Origin: Salvia splendens
Taxonomy: Eukaryota; Streptophyta; Magnoliopsida; Lamiales; Lamiaceae
DNA: 64,000 nucleotides
NCBI RefSeq assembly: GCF_004379255.2
Contig: NC_056045.1
Coordinates: 10,319,593 to 10,383,592 of the forward strand
Reading direction: 5' to 3'
In this document: piece after piece, positions 42,985-54,056 of the stretch
Numbering within the stretch: position 1 is the first letter of the stretch
Layout: the number at the start of each line of letters is the position of its first letter
Translations under genes and position numbers: made by a program
The notes under the pieces: generated by a model
The model's database searches: none
What the model was told of the DNA's origin: nothing
Seen by the model: the letters and a program-made list of their open reading frames with translations, nothing else

Positions 42985-43690
42985 GAGCATCCACAACCGT
43001 GCTTTTGCCAGCGAGCACGGTTGTGGGTCCGGCGCCACTATTCATGCCTGCTCTCTGGTAAGAGCACAACACTTACAGCTGTGCTCTTCTGTAAGGACGA
43101 GCATAATTCAATTTAAGATTCAATTAAACAAAAACATTTCCATAATATTAAAATTCATTAAAAAATCATAATAAATATTACAAATTACAAATAAAATAAA
43201 AAAGACATAATTAAAATCCTAAAAATTAAAAATTACATAATTAAAATACTAAAAATAAAAAATTACATAATTAAACTCCTAAAAATTAAAAATTACATAA
43301 TTCCAACAGTGAGAGGGCGGGTGGTCATCGCCTTGGCCGGACATTGTTATGTTGTAGGGTATGAGAGAATGAAGATGAAAATGGATATGGGAGAATGAAG
43401 ATGAGAATGGATATGAGAGAATGAAGATGAGAATGGATATGGGAGAATGAAGATGAGAATTGTGTAGTTTGATGTGAATTTTTGGGTGTGAAAGTGGGGT
43501 ATTTATAGATGAAAGTGTATATTTTTGGGGAAAAAAAATTAAAAGAGTGTTAAAAAAAGGTAATAAACGGATATATTTTTTTTGGGAATTAAAAAAATAA
43601 AAATTCAAAGGCAACGGCTATGCCGTTGCCCAATCGCCGCTCCAGTGGCGTGGACGGACGCGGGTTGGGCCACCACCGTTGTGGATGCTC
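42985..43690 (-). mobile_element. PIF/Harbinger deletion derivative (MITE)
   Basis: Ends GAGCATCCACAACCG and CCGTTGTGGATGCTC, nearly perfect inverted repeats, with TTA at 42982-42984 and 43691-43693. The 706-bp body keeps, on the minus strand, a TATA box (CTATAAATACCCC near 43497), a leader and a start codon (MSGQGDDHPPSHCW near 43347), then AT-rich filler. Three near copies of 'gaatggatatgrgagaatga' (43379-43450) form a short tandem repeat. Confidence 0.85.
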
Positions 43691-43693
43691 TTA

Positions 43694-44399
43694 AGCCCTT
43701 CCCAAAAAAAATTTCCTTTCATATTACTGCTAATGTTTTTTGAAATTTAAAGAAAACAGTCTTTAGCCCTTCCTAAATCAGTGTTATTGAAGATTAAATC
43801 GTGTGAGATTAATGTTAATAAGGGGCTGAAGGCGTTTGAAGCCGCTAAATTTAATTTGAGAATTCAAAATTTGCAGACATGAATTGAGAAATAAATAGCG
43901 GTTACTGCTGTTTTTGGGAAGAAGATGACCCACACAATTCTAAAATAATTAAGTATTCCTTGAAAGTAGCATCTAATCTGATTGACCGTTGATTTCTTTA
44001 TATGGAGTGGTATAAAATATGTGATATATTCTTTAATTAATTATATGGATAAAAGTTTCTACGGCTTTAATATTGTAAATTCCAATATTTAGTCTTGTTA
44101 TTTTCTTTCCCTTTTCTTTTATTTCATTATTATTAATTTTAATATTGACCTTATTTAAGAATAAAAATATGAAAAAATATGTCATGGATTGATTGTGTAG
44201 TTTAATTCATATACTGGGATTCTACAAATAGTTAGTTTTTAATTGATTATATTGGTTTAGAGTTTTTATCCTAGAATTAGAGCATATATTGAATAATTTG
44301 AAGTTGCAATTTTAAAACTACTTAGGACAACATTTTGAGTTATTTAATTGAACTAATATTTTGTTTAATATTTTTCATATATATTCCTAAAAAATAGTA
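43694..44399. other. AT-rich intergenic DNA; no gene seen
   Basis: No recognisable feature. Confidence 0.4.
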
Positions 44400-44601
44400 C
44401 ACCCTCCGTCCCATTAAATATGAAACATTTAGGAATCTGCTCGAGATTTTATGTAGTGTTGTTTTGTGAGTTAATGAAGAGAGAGGAAACTAAGAGAGAT
44501 GAAAAAGTAGAGATATAATTATTTCTATTTTAAGAAACGTTTCATTTTTAATGAGAAAATTTAAAAAGGGAAACGTTTCATTTTGAATGGGATAAAGGGA
44601 G
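44400..44601. mobile_element. Mariner/Stowaway-type MITE
   Basis: Ends CACCCTCCGTCCCATTAAAT and TGAATGGGATAAAGGGAG, flanked by TA. Length is 202 bp. Confidence 0.75.
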
Positions 44602-44603
44602 TA

Positions 44604-44858
44604 TATTCTTTGTCCGCGATTAATTTTCTTACAATGACTTAGTTTGAGTTTTAAGAATTATAATAGAAAATGAATAGAAAAAATTAGTGAAATATGATTA
44701 TACTTTTATATATAGTTTTTAGAGTTATAAATCGTGGTTGAGACGAGTTAGTGGAATGTGGAGTTCACTTATTGAAATAAAAGAGAAAATGTGACCATTA
44801 TTCGAGGACGTACGAAAAACAAAAATAAGAGATAATTATTCACGGATGAAGGAAGTGT
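44604..44858. mobile_element. Degenerate mariner-type MITE adjoining the previous one
   Basis: Left end 'ttctttgtccgcgattaatt' and right end 'attcacggatgaaggaag' are diverged inverted repeats. It shares its left boundary region with the neighbouring MITE. Confidence 0.45.
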
Positions 44859-45054
44859 ATAATTCAACCCCTACTACGATTTTTTTCTGCGTCCGCCATT
44901 GCAGTTACTTACATCCACTTTTTCTTTCTCCAATTAAATATATTAACTAATAATTTACTATAATTCCGTACCGGCTAAGAAAAATGTTATCTTAGTCGGG
45001 ACGGAGTGAGTATATGGTTTTGACACTAGAAATAAAGTCTTTATAAGTAGTAGT

Positions 45055-45998
45055 CAGTGGTGTATCCAAGATTTTGGATTCGGTGGTACGAAAAAATATC
45101 CAAATAATCTTTTTCATTGTCTTAAATAGAAATGTCTTGTAAAGACCCGAATATAATGAGAAATAAATCTTTTGGACATAAAATATTTGAGTAAAGTTTT
45201 AATCAATTTTTATAAGATAAGTACTAGTTTTTAGAAGTGAACTTTGTGAAAATAAATAATTTAAGTAAAATGTCTATTATTTTAGAAAATAAAAAAATAT
45301 AGATATTTTATTATTTATAAATGTTTCATATAGATATGAATATAATTTCTACACAATTGATAAAATACTTTATAAGTAATTTTTTTATTATTTGAGAATT
45401 TGATTAAGAAATGTATAAACTTATTATTTCGATTGTTTTAGCAAACAAAAAAAAAATACATCTATTCTTTCAATTGTTTAAATAAAACTAAAAAAAAAAG
45501 TAAATCAATTATTTTAAAGAAGTAAAAGGCTATAGAACTTTTAATTGTTTGAGTAAAATAAAATATGAATAAAAGTAAACAAATTGTATTAACAAAACAA
45601 AACAGAAAAAGATTTGAAATAAGTAAAATGATATAGTAACTTTAATTGTTAGAATAAAAGAATTGAAAAAAAAGGTATAGAAATCAAAACATGAAAAAGA
45701 TTGAGAAAAAAAGTATAGAGATCAAAGAACGAAGAAAAAAAAGTTGTGGAAATCAAAACAAAATAAATGAGTTAAGAACTGTGAGGAATTGAACTCAGAG
45801 CCTAGCCTTCAAAAATGGGGAGCACAAACCAAAGAAGCCTTTTTAGTAAAAGTACCTCAATACAAGGTATTAGTATTCTAATTTGGGGTACATTTGGTAG
45901 TAGTCATTCTTCTCCTTCAGGGAGATCCCATAAATTTGATATATACATAGTAGTGGTCGTTTCGCCCCCTCCGATTTCTCATCCTGGATCCGCCACTG
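45055..45998. mobile_element. hAT-like non-autonomous element
   Basis: Ends CAGTGGTGTATCCAAGAT and ATCCTGGATCCGCCACTG are good inverted repeats. The 944-bp interior is A-rich with diverged short repeats ('aattgtttaa...aaaa' units, 45420-45760). No clear 8-bp duplication was seen. Confidence 0.55.
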
Positions 45999-47728
45999 GT
46001 GACAGGCCGTGAGAAACTCCGACGCGGTGAGTGAAAGGAAGAGTCCAGAGAGTTAGAGTGAGAGAGAAATTGAGTTGGGCGTCAATATTTAAAATGATTT
46101 TACATTTGGGCTCTTCATTTTAGATGTCATGGGCTCAAAATTTATGCGAGTCCTAAATTAATTGATCGTTGGTTAAAGCATTGTTAACAGTTGGGAATAA
46201 ATTTAATTAATTGTTTCGGATTAAGTTTTTCTTGAATTAATTTAGTTTTAGGCAAGTGTGCTTGTTTATTTGAATCCTAGGGATTTTAAAAAAATAATTA
46301 ATCTCTTTATTAATTAGTGTCTATGTATTAATGTGAGAATTTGCGGTTAAATATATAAGGCGAAATAGGATATGAATCCCTATAGGATAGGTGCACATCA
46401 TTTGTCTCTAATTTATATCGCGAAGCTAAGTAGCTTATTTATTTTTCTCAAAGTTATAAGATTAAGGTGAATTTTTCTATCCTACGATGAATAAAAATAT
46501 GAAATATTTTGAGAAGATATTTATTTACGCATATGATGTTATCTTGTCGTAAATGATTTTATTTTATGTAATGATATCTATCTGTTGTTGTGGTTATACC
46601 GAAAGTGCTATGCCAAAATTTATAAATTGAATTCGGGTTCTTAAAATTATTTTATCTTTCTCAATGAATCTTTAAGTTTTAGCTTTTAGCTTGGAGTTTT
46701 CAATAGATGTTTGGTAGTTTAGGTGTTGAGTTAGTGTTTCTCATGCATTTTTAATTATGTAGCAGCCATTTAGGGTGTAATTCTAACATTTCTAAGAATT
46801 GATTTCAAGAATCGAGGGAGAATTAGGTGTATATATATAATTCAAGGATCCATTGTTCGGTGTACAAGATTTGATTTCAAATATGGTCCAAATAATAACT
46901 AACTTTGACCTAATCAAATTATGGATTGACAAATTTAACCCTAAATGAAGAGTGAGAGAGAAGGTAATGAGGTGGGAAGGTGGGACAAATGTTTAAAATG
47001 GAGTCTATTTCTTGGTTGAGAGTCCAATGCACAAGCAAATCTTACCTATTGTCCAAGATTTCAATTCTTGTCCATTTCTTTGAACAGGGCGGGCCTATGT
47101 CCAATTCTAATGCTTCCTGCAATTAATTAGTGGAAGGTGAACAATCATAATTCCCCCAATTGAGCCAAGAATTGCCTAATTCTTGGAAAGTGAACTTTGA
47201 CCTAACTCTTGCACCATTAATTTTTTTGCCTTTAATGTAGAATTAGGAGCCATTTAGCTTAGTTGATCTCTGCACTCAACCTCAATTTACATCCGATTTC
47301 ACTTAGAGTTTAGAAATCAATAACATAGGCTAATTAGATAGGCTAGACCATCTTTTTGCATGTCTCTTTCCTAGTTTCTAGCTTTCTTTAGGTGCTAATA
47401 TTCGTGTAAGTTTCAACTTTATTTTTATTTCCGAAAAGTTCTAATTTTGGCTAAGTGCAAAAATTTTTTGCCACTGTCTGAGTTACCCAGTTTGTCAACT
47501 TAACCAATCTGCATTCTTGGTTAACTGAATCACTTTAATTTCGCTTTATTTCCACTATTAGTTCCACATTAGTTTAAGTCTTATTTATATTTTGTATTTC
47601 AGTTCCCTTCCCCCTAAATCGCCAAACCCTTTAAGTGTGGAAAACCTGACGGATACGACGTTCCACGTGTGTTCGATACCCTAACTTACCATATGCTAAT
47701 CATTAGTAGTTTGGCACGTGAAAACTTA
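45999..47728. other. Long intergenic stretch; unassigned
   Basis: No supported gene. The right part (47420-47700), with 'aacctgacggatacgacgtt', has the look of an LTR end, but I could not find matching ends or a target duplication. Confidence 0.35.
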
Positions 47729-48034
47729 GAGCATTTTTAAGAGATGATGTAAATAGAGAGGTAAAGAGAAATAACTATCACAGTTACCTCTTTTTTATGA
47801 AAACTCCTTTTCCAATGGAAAATTTGAGAAGGTATTATAACTTATTAAAATTTAAAAAGTCTCGTTTCCCTCTTTTTTACAGAAAAGATAAATATGTTAG
47901 TTAGTTTTGTATACCTTATACCATTTAACTTTTTTCATTAGAGTTAACTATTTTTTAAGAATGTATATATATCTTTTTGAAGAGATAAATTAGAAATATA
48001 CCTTCTCAATTTACGTTTTCTCGTAGAAATGCTC
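47729..48034. mobile_element. Tourist-like MITE (PIF/Harbinger type)
   Basis: Ends GAGCATTTTTAAGAGA and TCTCGTAGAAATGCTC (14 of 16 pairing), with TTA at 47726-47728 and 48035-48037. Length is 306 bp, no coding capacity. Confidence 0.8.
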
Positions 48035-48037
48035 TTA

Positions 48038-48719
48038 TAAATAATTGAATAGAAGGGACAAGTACCTACAACACATGTGCAACCCCTTCTTTCGCTCAAT
48101 AAAACAATAGAAATTACCCTTTGTAAACTCGGTTTATTAATAAAATAGGTTTTCAGGCTCAAAATGATCAATTAGAAGTTTTTATACATTGGGGTCTATA
48201 AAATGATTAGAAAATAGCTATTAAACATGGCCTAATTTTATCTCCTAAGTTGGTGTTCGGTTCTAGATAAAATAATACTAATATATAATTTAGGATTGAG
48301 TTGTGAGATTATTTTAATCATAAGGGATTAGCTATGGCTAATTATGTAATGATTATCCATCTAAGATTGAGTTATCTCATGTACATATTTAATCCCAAGA
48401 TACAATAATGCAAACCGAACACTTCCCTAGATTACACCGATTTTGTAAATTCAGTATGAGTAGGAGAAAGTTCTTGAAGCAAAGGCATACAATAAAATTA
48501 TACATGAAGAAAATTTTACCCCTAACTCTCATTGGATAATCTTATTAATCTCACTAATTATATTAAAGTAATCATGTCTGTGAGTCTGTGACATACTTAT
48601 CTTCATGTAAGCTAGTTTTACAAAAGTACTAATGTATAATATTCCTAACAACGCCAATTAGATATAAAGTAATCCTTGTTAGCTTCTACAATTTCAGTTT
48701 ATCAATTAAAATAGACCTA
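48038..48719. other. AT-rich intergenic DNA; no gene seen
   Basis: No recognisable feature. Confidence 0.4.
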
Positions 48720-48878
48720 CTCCCACCGTCCACGAAAAATAGGGCTATTCCATTTTTGTCCCTCGTCTATATTATTCTCTCTCTTACTTTTCTTTCTCTC
48801 TATTTTAACTATTTATTATAATTTTTCCAAAATGAGCGACAAAAATGGAATAGCCCTATTTTTCGTGGACAGAGGGAG
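48720..48878. mobile_element. Mariner/Stowaway-type MITE
   Basis: Ends CTCCCACCGTCCACGAAAAA and TTTTTCGTGGACAGAGGGAG, flanked by TA. The inverted repeats extend about 40 bp ('tagggctattccatttttgt'). Confidence 0.8.
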
Positions 48879-48880
48879 TA

Positions 48881-49726
48881 TTAATTATATTAAGTACCCA
48901 TATATATGTATAATTTAATGTTGAGGACAACAAGCCTACCTAGTAGTTACCTCGTAGATGAACATACTAGATGTAAAACATTTTAATTAATATAGGTTGA
49001 TCACTATCAATAAGAGATACCGATCGGTCAAAACTCAAAAAAGAGCCTTGTTTGAATATTATACTTCTAGAAGGAAAATGCCTACATATATGTTCTAGAA
49101 ATCGAAATAAAATTGGTATGACTAATCATTAATTTAATATACGTGCAGCAAGACACGACTTATTGTCTATTGGAAGCTACTATTGTGGAGAAGTGTGGCA
49201 TATGTTATTTTATTTGAATAAGATTGATCAGGAGAAACTTCGGCAGCTATTAATTAATTTGGATTAAGTCAGAACATTTAATTCGATTCCAGTCGTAGCA
49301 ATCATAAAATTTAAATTGTTGTTAGGGAAAGGGTTATTAATTTTTAGCCCAAAAATAGCTTTATATGCTCTTGATTACCTGACCTCGTAGGCAGCGGCCG
49401 AAGGTGATCCAACAGTTACATGGCGGCTTTGGATATAGTTTTAAGGGAGATATCACATTAGTAATAAAATACTATTAATTATGTAAGAGTATCATCACTT
49501 TTCTTCCTCTTTCAAATTATATATAGACTATTGTTTATACTTTAATTAGTTTTTTTTCTTCGAGTGAACTTTAAATTAATGCAAACTCTAGTTTCCTGGA
49601 ACCTAATTTGAAGTAATAAACATTGGTGATGCGTCAATTGTAATACATTTCATTACAAAAGGGAACATGTAAAGATATCTTTTATGCAATTAGAAATCCT
49701 AATTTAAGATTGTAAATAAAGCATAT
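48881..49726. other. AT-rich intergenic DNA; no gene seen
   Basis: No recognisable feature. Confidence 0.4.
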
Positions 49727-49920
49727 ACTCCATTCGTCTCATAAAAAATGTTATACTTGTGGGATGGCAGAGGATTAGGAAGTTGTATCTTGTGTGTGAA
49801 ATTGAGAGAAAATATATATTTTATATTAATGTGAGGAAAATTTATTCCAAAAATAGAAATATGTCAATTTTATAGGGTAAACTATAAAAAAAAACTGTGA
49901 CATTTTTTACGGGACGGGAG
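49727..49920. mobile_element. Mariner/Stowaway-type MITE
   Basis: Ends CTCCATTCGTCTCATAAAAA and TTTTACGGGACGGGAG, next to TA. Length about 194 bp. Confidence 0.65.
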
Positions 49921-50094
49921 TACGTTTCAAAAAGTTTCTATATTCTTAATGTCATACTAGTTCTCCATGGTAAACAAGATCTTATATGAACATCTTAAGC
50001 AGATGTTGTTTAACATGAGACATTCACCATCTCTCTATTGCGGTGTAATTAAAAGAGATCTTGGTAATTAGTGAATTTCGGATAATCTGATTCC

Positions 50095-50410
50095 TAAAGT
50101 GCTATCAGAGCCCTGGTTTAAGGGCGGGGCCTGTGTGGCTCGAGGATTGGTGGATTGCGCTTGCAAATTCTCCGATGTCTCAGTGTGAGTTCAACCAAGA
50201 CCTGTGGTGACCTGTGACCTGTGTGTGATCTTGGTCTTAGTTTGAGCAAGGATTGTGTGAGAGCAAACCATATCCCACATTGAAAAGTGAACAGGAGTTG
50301 CAAACATATATATTGGCTACCCCAACTCCATTAGTACGATATTGTCTCATACTAATGTGGTGTTCGGCCGTGCGACCGCCGAACACTAACAATAACCCAC
50401 ATCTCGCTCG
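50095..50410. mobile_element. TRIM/LTR-derived fragment next to the ELO gene
   Basis: The plus strand has GCTATCAGAGCCCTGG (50100-50115), close to the initiator-tRNA primer-binding site. To the right are 'atcccacattgaaaagtga', 'cgatattgtctcatactaat' and 'gttcggccgtgcgaccgccg', ending AACACTAACA. These motifs resemble widespread plant short LTR elements. Full LTR boundaries are not resolved, and the orientation is uncertain. Confidence 0.4.
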
Positions 50411-51237
50411 CTCAAGCACTTCCTAACATAAAAATTGAGGAATAATAGGAGCACGAAGCTATTGAGCACGGTGTTGAAGAGCCAGGCGCCCATTCCGTTG
50501 CACCCGCCCTTCCAAAAATGCAGCACCAACACCCCGAGATGCCACGCCGTGTTCGTCACCACCAGCGCAACCCGGCACAGCATCACGAACGCGAAGCGCT
50601 CGTGATGCTGCTGCTTCGTTAGCCCAGCCTCGGTGCAGAACCGGAAGGCGTGGACCAAGGCGAATACAACAGTCATGGAGAGGATCGCGAGGACCTGGAA
50701 CGACTGCGAGAATTCGAGCCAGAGAAAGGACATAAGCACGAGGGCCGCGTGGTTGACTACTTGGAAGGCGGGGAAGCGCCCGGGGCGGCGGAGGAGGGCG
50801 AGGACGGCGCGGAGGGCGTGGAGGAAGCGGGAGAGGTAGAAGGCATAGGACCAGAAGAAGACGCGGCCGGAGGGGCGGGTCCCGAGAGGGAAGCAGAGGA
50901 GCCACTGGAAGGGCGTTTTGTTGCGCTGCCAGAACCACCGCGTGTCCCGGATTTCGGCGACCGAGGAGGCCAGCATCCCTGTGAAGATGGCCGCCGATAC
51001 CAGGCACATGGCCAGGCTGTGGAGGGCTGGGACGGGGCCCAGTGGGACCGGCTTCAGGCGGCCGCGGAGGAGGAGGAGGACGTGGAGGGTCGCCGAGATG
51101 GCGATGTAGGCCGCGATGGAGGCGATGAGGAACGACCACGTTGCGCCCCACGACTCGGTCGGGCTCCACCGGAAGTGGACGATGGAAGGGTGCTCTGATA
51201 GCCAGAAGTTGAGGTGTTGGATCAATTGAAGACTCAT
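50386..51237 (-). CDS. ELO-type fatty-acid elongase (HOS3-like)
   Basis: Single-exon gene, 283 residues, with many membrane helices. By family it is the condensing enzyme of very-long-chain fatty-acid elongation in the endoplasmic reticulum. The start is MSLQLIQHLNFWLSEHP at 51237; the frame is open further up but without an ATG. Motifs: FRWSPTESWGATWSFL, RDTRWFWQRNKTPFQWLLCF, GTRPSGRVFFWSY, SFLWLEFSQSFQVLAIL and a KGGCNGMGAWLFN segment near the C-terminus. The HxxHH box of animal and yeast ELO proteins reads QVVNH here, which I recall as usual in the plant HOS3 branch. The last residues (about CLSERDVGYC) and the stop lie in retroelement-like sequence. A TATATA lies near plus 51282-51290. 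Confidence 0.85.
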   Translation of the reverse strand: MSLQLIQHLNFWLSEHPSIVHFRWSPTESWGATWSFLIASIAAYIAISATLHVLLLLRGRLKPVPLGPVPALHSLAMCLVSAAIFTGMLASSVAEIRDTRWFWQRNKTPFQWLLCFPLGTRPSGRVFFWSYAFYLSRFLHALRAVLALLRRPGRFPAFQVVNHAALVLMSFLWLEFSQSFQVLAILSMTVVFALVHAFRFCTEAGLTKQQHHERFAFVMLCRVALVVTNTAWHLGVLVLHFWKGGCNGMGAWLFNTVLNSFVLLLFLNFYVRKCLSERDVGYC

Positions 51238-51290
51238 TTGATTTGTTGGTGTATGAGAATTTTGAAATCCAATGTTTTTCAATATATAAG

Positions 51291-51778
51291 GATTTTGATG
51301 TGTTAGAATTTATGTCACTAATGATAAAACTAGTGGACGTTTATGAAGAAAGTGGTTAAAGTTTATCCAATCAACAGGTTACTTATGTTTTGGTCTCATT
51401 CGAGAAGAATTCATTTTCTTTTCTAATGTATTCATGATTATATATTGTGGAAAAGTTTGGGGAATGAGAATATTAATAAATATATTCAAGCTCAAACATT
51501 TTGACTTTGAGAATTCACATAAACTTTTCAAAGTATGCGATATGGAATGTGGAAAGTTTATTGCGCGTACTATTTTTATGTGGAAAGTTGAGATCCAATC
51601 TTCACAATTTCATGCTTTTCTTTTTAGAGGTGGATTATTCAATTTAAAATTGGACATCTATGAGAGAGATCAAAAATTTCAATTAGCCCAAGCCCAAGTC
51701 TAGGATCCTTCTTATCCACTATATTTTTTGAACAAAAATAATCATTTTTAAAATAAACATATTTCAAAAAGTATAGTA
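51291..51778. other. Intergenic DNA; no gene seen
   Basis: An open frame at 51434-51703 shows no known motif and is not called. Confidence 0.4.
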
Positions 51779-52136
51779 CTGCATTCGTCCCAATTCAGTT
51801 GAGTTATATTCATTTTTGCAATGTCCCAATTAAATTGTATCATTTCCTTTTTTGATAAAAAATAAAATATCCAATCACCTACTTTATTTATTTATTTTTA
51901 AATTTAACTCCTATATGAAGGAGGAAATTATAAATAAACTCCTATACTATAGAAAAGAGAAAATTACAACTGATGTCAAGAGGGCTCGAACTCGGCACCT
52001 CATACATTAATGCCTAAGCTCATTTACTCTCTCTTTATGTTTCCTATTTTATTTTATTCATTATCCTACTTTTTAACACAATTTCTTAGTCTCCGTGCTC
52101 AAAAGTTTTATCTCAACTTAATTGTGATGGAAGGAG
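51779..52136. mobile_element. Mariner-type MITE interrupted by a SINE
   Basis: Ends CTGCATTCGTCCCAATTCAG and TTAATTGTGATGGAAGGAG, flanked by TA. The interior is split by a SINE fragment. Confidence 0.6.
51895..52021 (-). mobile_element. 5'-truncated tRNA-derived SINE
   Basis: The minus strand reads GAGGTGCCGAGTTCGAGCCC, with a good B box GTTCGAGCC, then TCTTGACATCAGTTGTAATT as in the copy at 33339-33499. The A-box end is missing. Confidence 0.7.
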
Positions 52137-52746
52137 TACATAATTGTTTAGAATTTTAAAGTTTTTTCTATGGTTACGAATATGGAATCTACGTAATACT
52201 CTGTCCGTGAAAAAATGTTTCATTGTACTATTTCAGGGTATCCGCGATTTAAAGTCTTATTTACCTTTTATAATCTAAGTAATTAGACCCTACCATTCAC
52301 CTAAATCATTGCACTCATATAGTGACATTCTATTATAAAATCAATATATAAAAGTCGGGTCAATATTCCACTAACTCATTTCCCAATTTTTATTCACAAA
52401 GTTAATTAATTTCTTAAAACTAATGACGAGTCAAAATGAGACTATAAACGGCAGATGGGGAGAGTAACAAATTTTATTTTATAACAATAAATTATTAAAA
52501 ATGTGAAATTATTAATAGGAGATCGCGAAAAGATACAACATAGTTTACTAGATAATCATATATTCGTATCCACCCAACTTGATTCTCATGTCGGAGGCTC
52601 TATTTTCTTATGTCGTAGCTCTTTATAATAATGATATTTATTAAAGATAGTAATAGTCTTCGCAATATTAAATGATAAACTTTTCATATTCTAATTATAT
52701 TAAATGATAAAGTCCCAATGGTGTGTTAATGAAAATAAGTATTGTC
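52137..52746. other. AT-rich intergenic DNA with a decayed MITE
   Basis: Diverged mariner ends near 52200 ('ctctgtccgtgaaaaaatgt') and 52460 ('ggcagatggggagag'). No gene. Confidence 0.4.
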
Positions 52747-53078
52747 TGATAGGGTCCTCGATCTAGCAAATCTCGCCGAAGATCATCTCCAATATTTTAG
52801 CGCATCTTTTATTTAGTTAATTATCTTTTTGCATTTTCTAAATCTTTTGTAATCTTTTATTTTAATTATGTTTCTTGAGTAGCAAGACATATGTTAAGGT
52901 TTAGAATTCTATATAATAGAATTCTATTGTATTTTCATTCATTGAGAAATAAAGTATAAACTTATTCTCATTTTGGTTCTGGCGGAGATCGCCCCCTAGC
53001 ACCTCAACTAGGGTTTATCTTCCTTTTATTCTCGTTTCAAACGTGCGTGCTCAATCCCGATAGAACAAGGTTCTATCA
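52747..53078 (+). repeat. 5' LTR of the second gag-only element
   Basis: Terminal inverted TGATAG/CTATCA. 'ttctatataatagaattcta' near 52900-52925 contains a TATA-like sequence and a short palindrome. Confidence 0.65.
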
Positions 53079-53353
53079 ATTGGCGCTTTCATTATTACTC
53101 TTCCTCCATCCAAATTGATCTCTCAAATTCATTTACTCTTCCTCCATCCAAATTGATCTCTCAAAATCCCTTAAACCCATGTCAAATCTCTCCCAAAATC
53201 TCTCAAAAACTCAAGCCATATTCTTTTCAATCTTCCATTTTTTTTACGCATCACAAAATCACGCTCTTACCAATCTCAAATCTCACTATTTATTGTCTCA
53301 ATCTCTCTCCAAATTGTTTCCCCAATCCACTTTCGCCAGATTCTCGACGAACT

Positions 53354-53959
53354 ATGGAATCACAACAACACGCTCTCGAGATTCTCATGGACTTACGTCG
53401 TCTAGTTGCTGCTCACGACGAATTTCTAGCCAAGTTCGGACAGCATACCGAGGAGGCTCCGGAAAGCCTTGCCGAGCGCTCACCTCCACATCAGTCGTGG
53501 AATACTCGGCCGCCGGACCAGCAGCCAGTCACGGGACCTCAGCGGGGCTGGTCTCTTCCGCCATCGGTCACAACCGCACAGCTGGGTATCAAACCGGCCC
53601 AACCACGCCTCCGCCTCGAGCCACCACGTTTTAACGGAGAGAATGCCTCAGGTTGGATCCGTAAGATCCAAACGTACTATAACCACCACTACACACCGCT
53701 AGATGATCGTCTTTATCTTACACAATATTTATTCGATCACCCAGCATCGGATTGGAGGGAATATTGGGAGGTAACTAATAAAGGTAAGAGTTGGGATGAT
53801 TTCTTGTTGGCCGTAGAGAAGCGGTTCGATCCCGAATTTTACCAACCAGACGTGGCGACTGGCCGGGACCAGAGGAAGCCCAACCACAAAACGGCGTGCC
53901 TAGTTGCGAATCAGGATCTCGATCATCAGCCACCGCATCGTAAAGAGGAGGTCACATAA
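53354..53959 (+). CDS. Gag protein (Retrotrans_gag type)
   Basis: 201 residues from MESQQHALEILMDLRRLVAA. The core has PRFNGENASGWIRKIQTYYN and LTQYLFDHPASDWREYW, then WDDFLLAVEKRFDPEFYQ, the typical gypsy gag capsid region. The frame continues upstream without support. It stops after RKEEVT with no zinc knuckle, so it may be truncated or the rest may be frameshifted. Confidence 0.65.
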   Translation: MESQQHALEILMDLRRLVAAHDEFLAKFGQHTEEAPESLAERSPPHQSWNTRPPDQQPVTGPQRGWSLPPSVTTAQLGIKPAQPRLRLEPPRFNGENASGWIRKIQTYYNHHYTPLDDRLYLTQYLFDHPASDWREYWEVTNKGKSWDDFLLAVEKRFDPEFYQPDVATGRDQRKPNHKTACLVANQDLDHQPPHRKEEVT

Positions 53960-54056
53960 GTAAATGTCCATCAATTTGGTGTTCTACCTGTGACTGTTTT
54001 CTAGCAATAATTTTGCTAATGGGAGTGGTTCCAATTCAATTATTTGCGATGGGTGT

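Noticed and set aside
45760..45830. tRNA-like B-box text (gaattgaactcagagcc) as a SINE or tRNA gene
   Set aside because: No A box at the right distance, no cloverleaf and no poly-A tail; it sits inside the hAT-like element.
46000..47720. Solo LTR or non-coding RNA gene
   Set aside because: The right side looks LTR-like, but no paired ends or target duplication could be found by eye.
50095..50410. Cassandra-type TRIM
   Set aside because: Cassandra LTRs carry 5S-rRNA-like promoter boxes, and I could not see them here; only a generic TRIM/LTR call is kept.
50459..51198. Overlapping open frames on both strands of the ELO gene
   Set aside because: Low-complexity products (Pro/Arg or Glu/Gly-rich) caused by high GC; only one frame shows family motifs.
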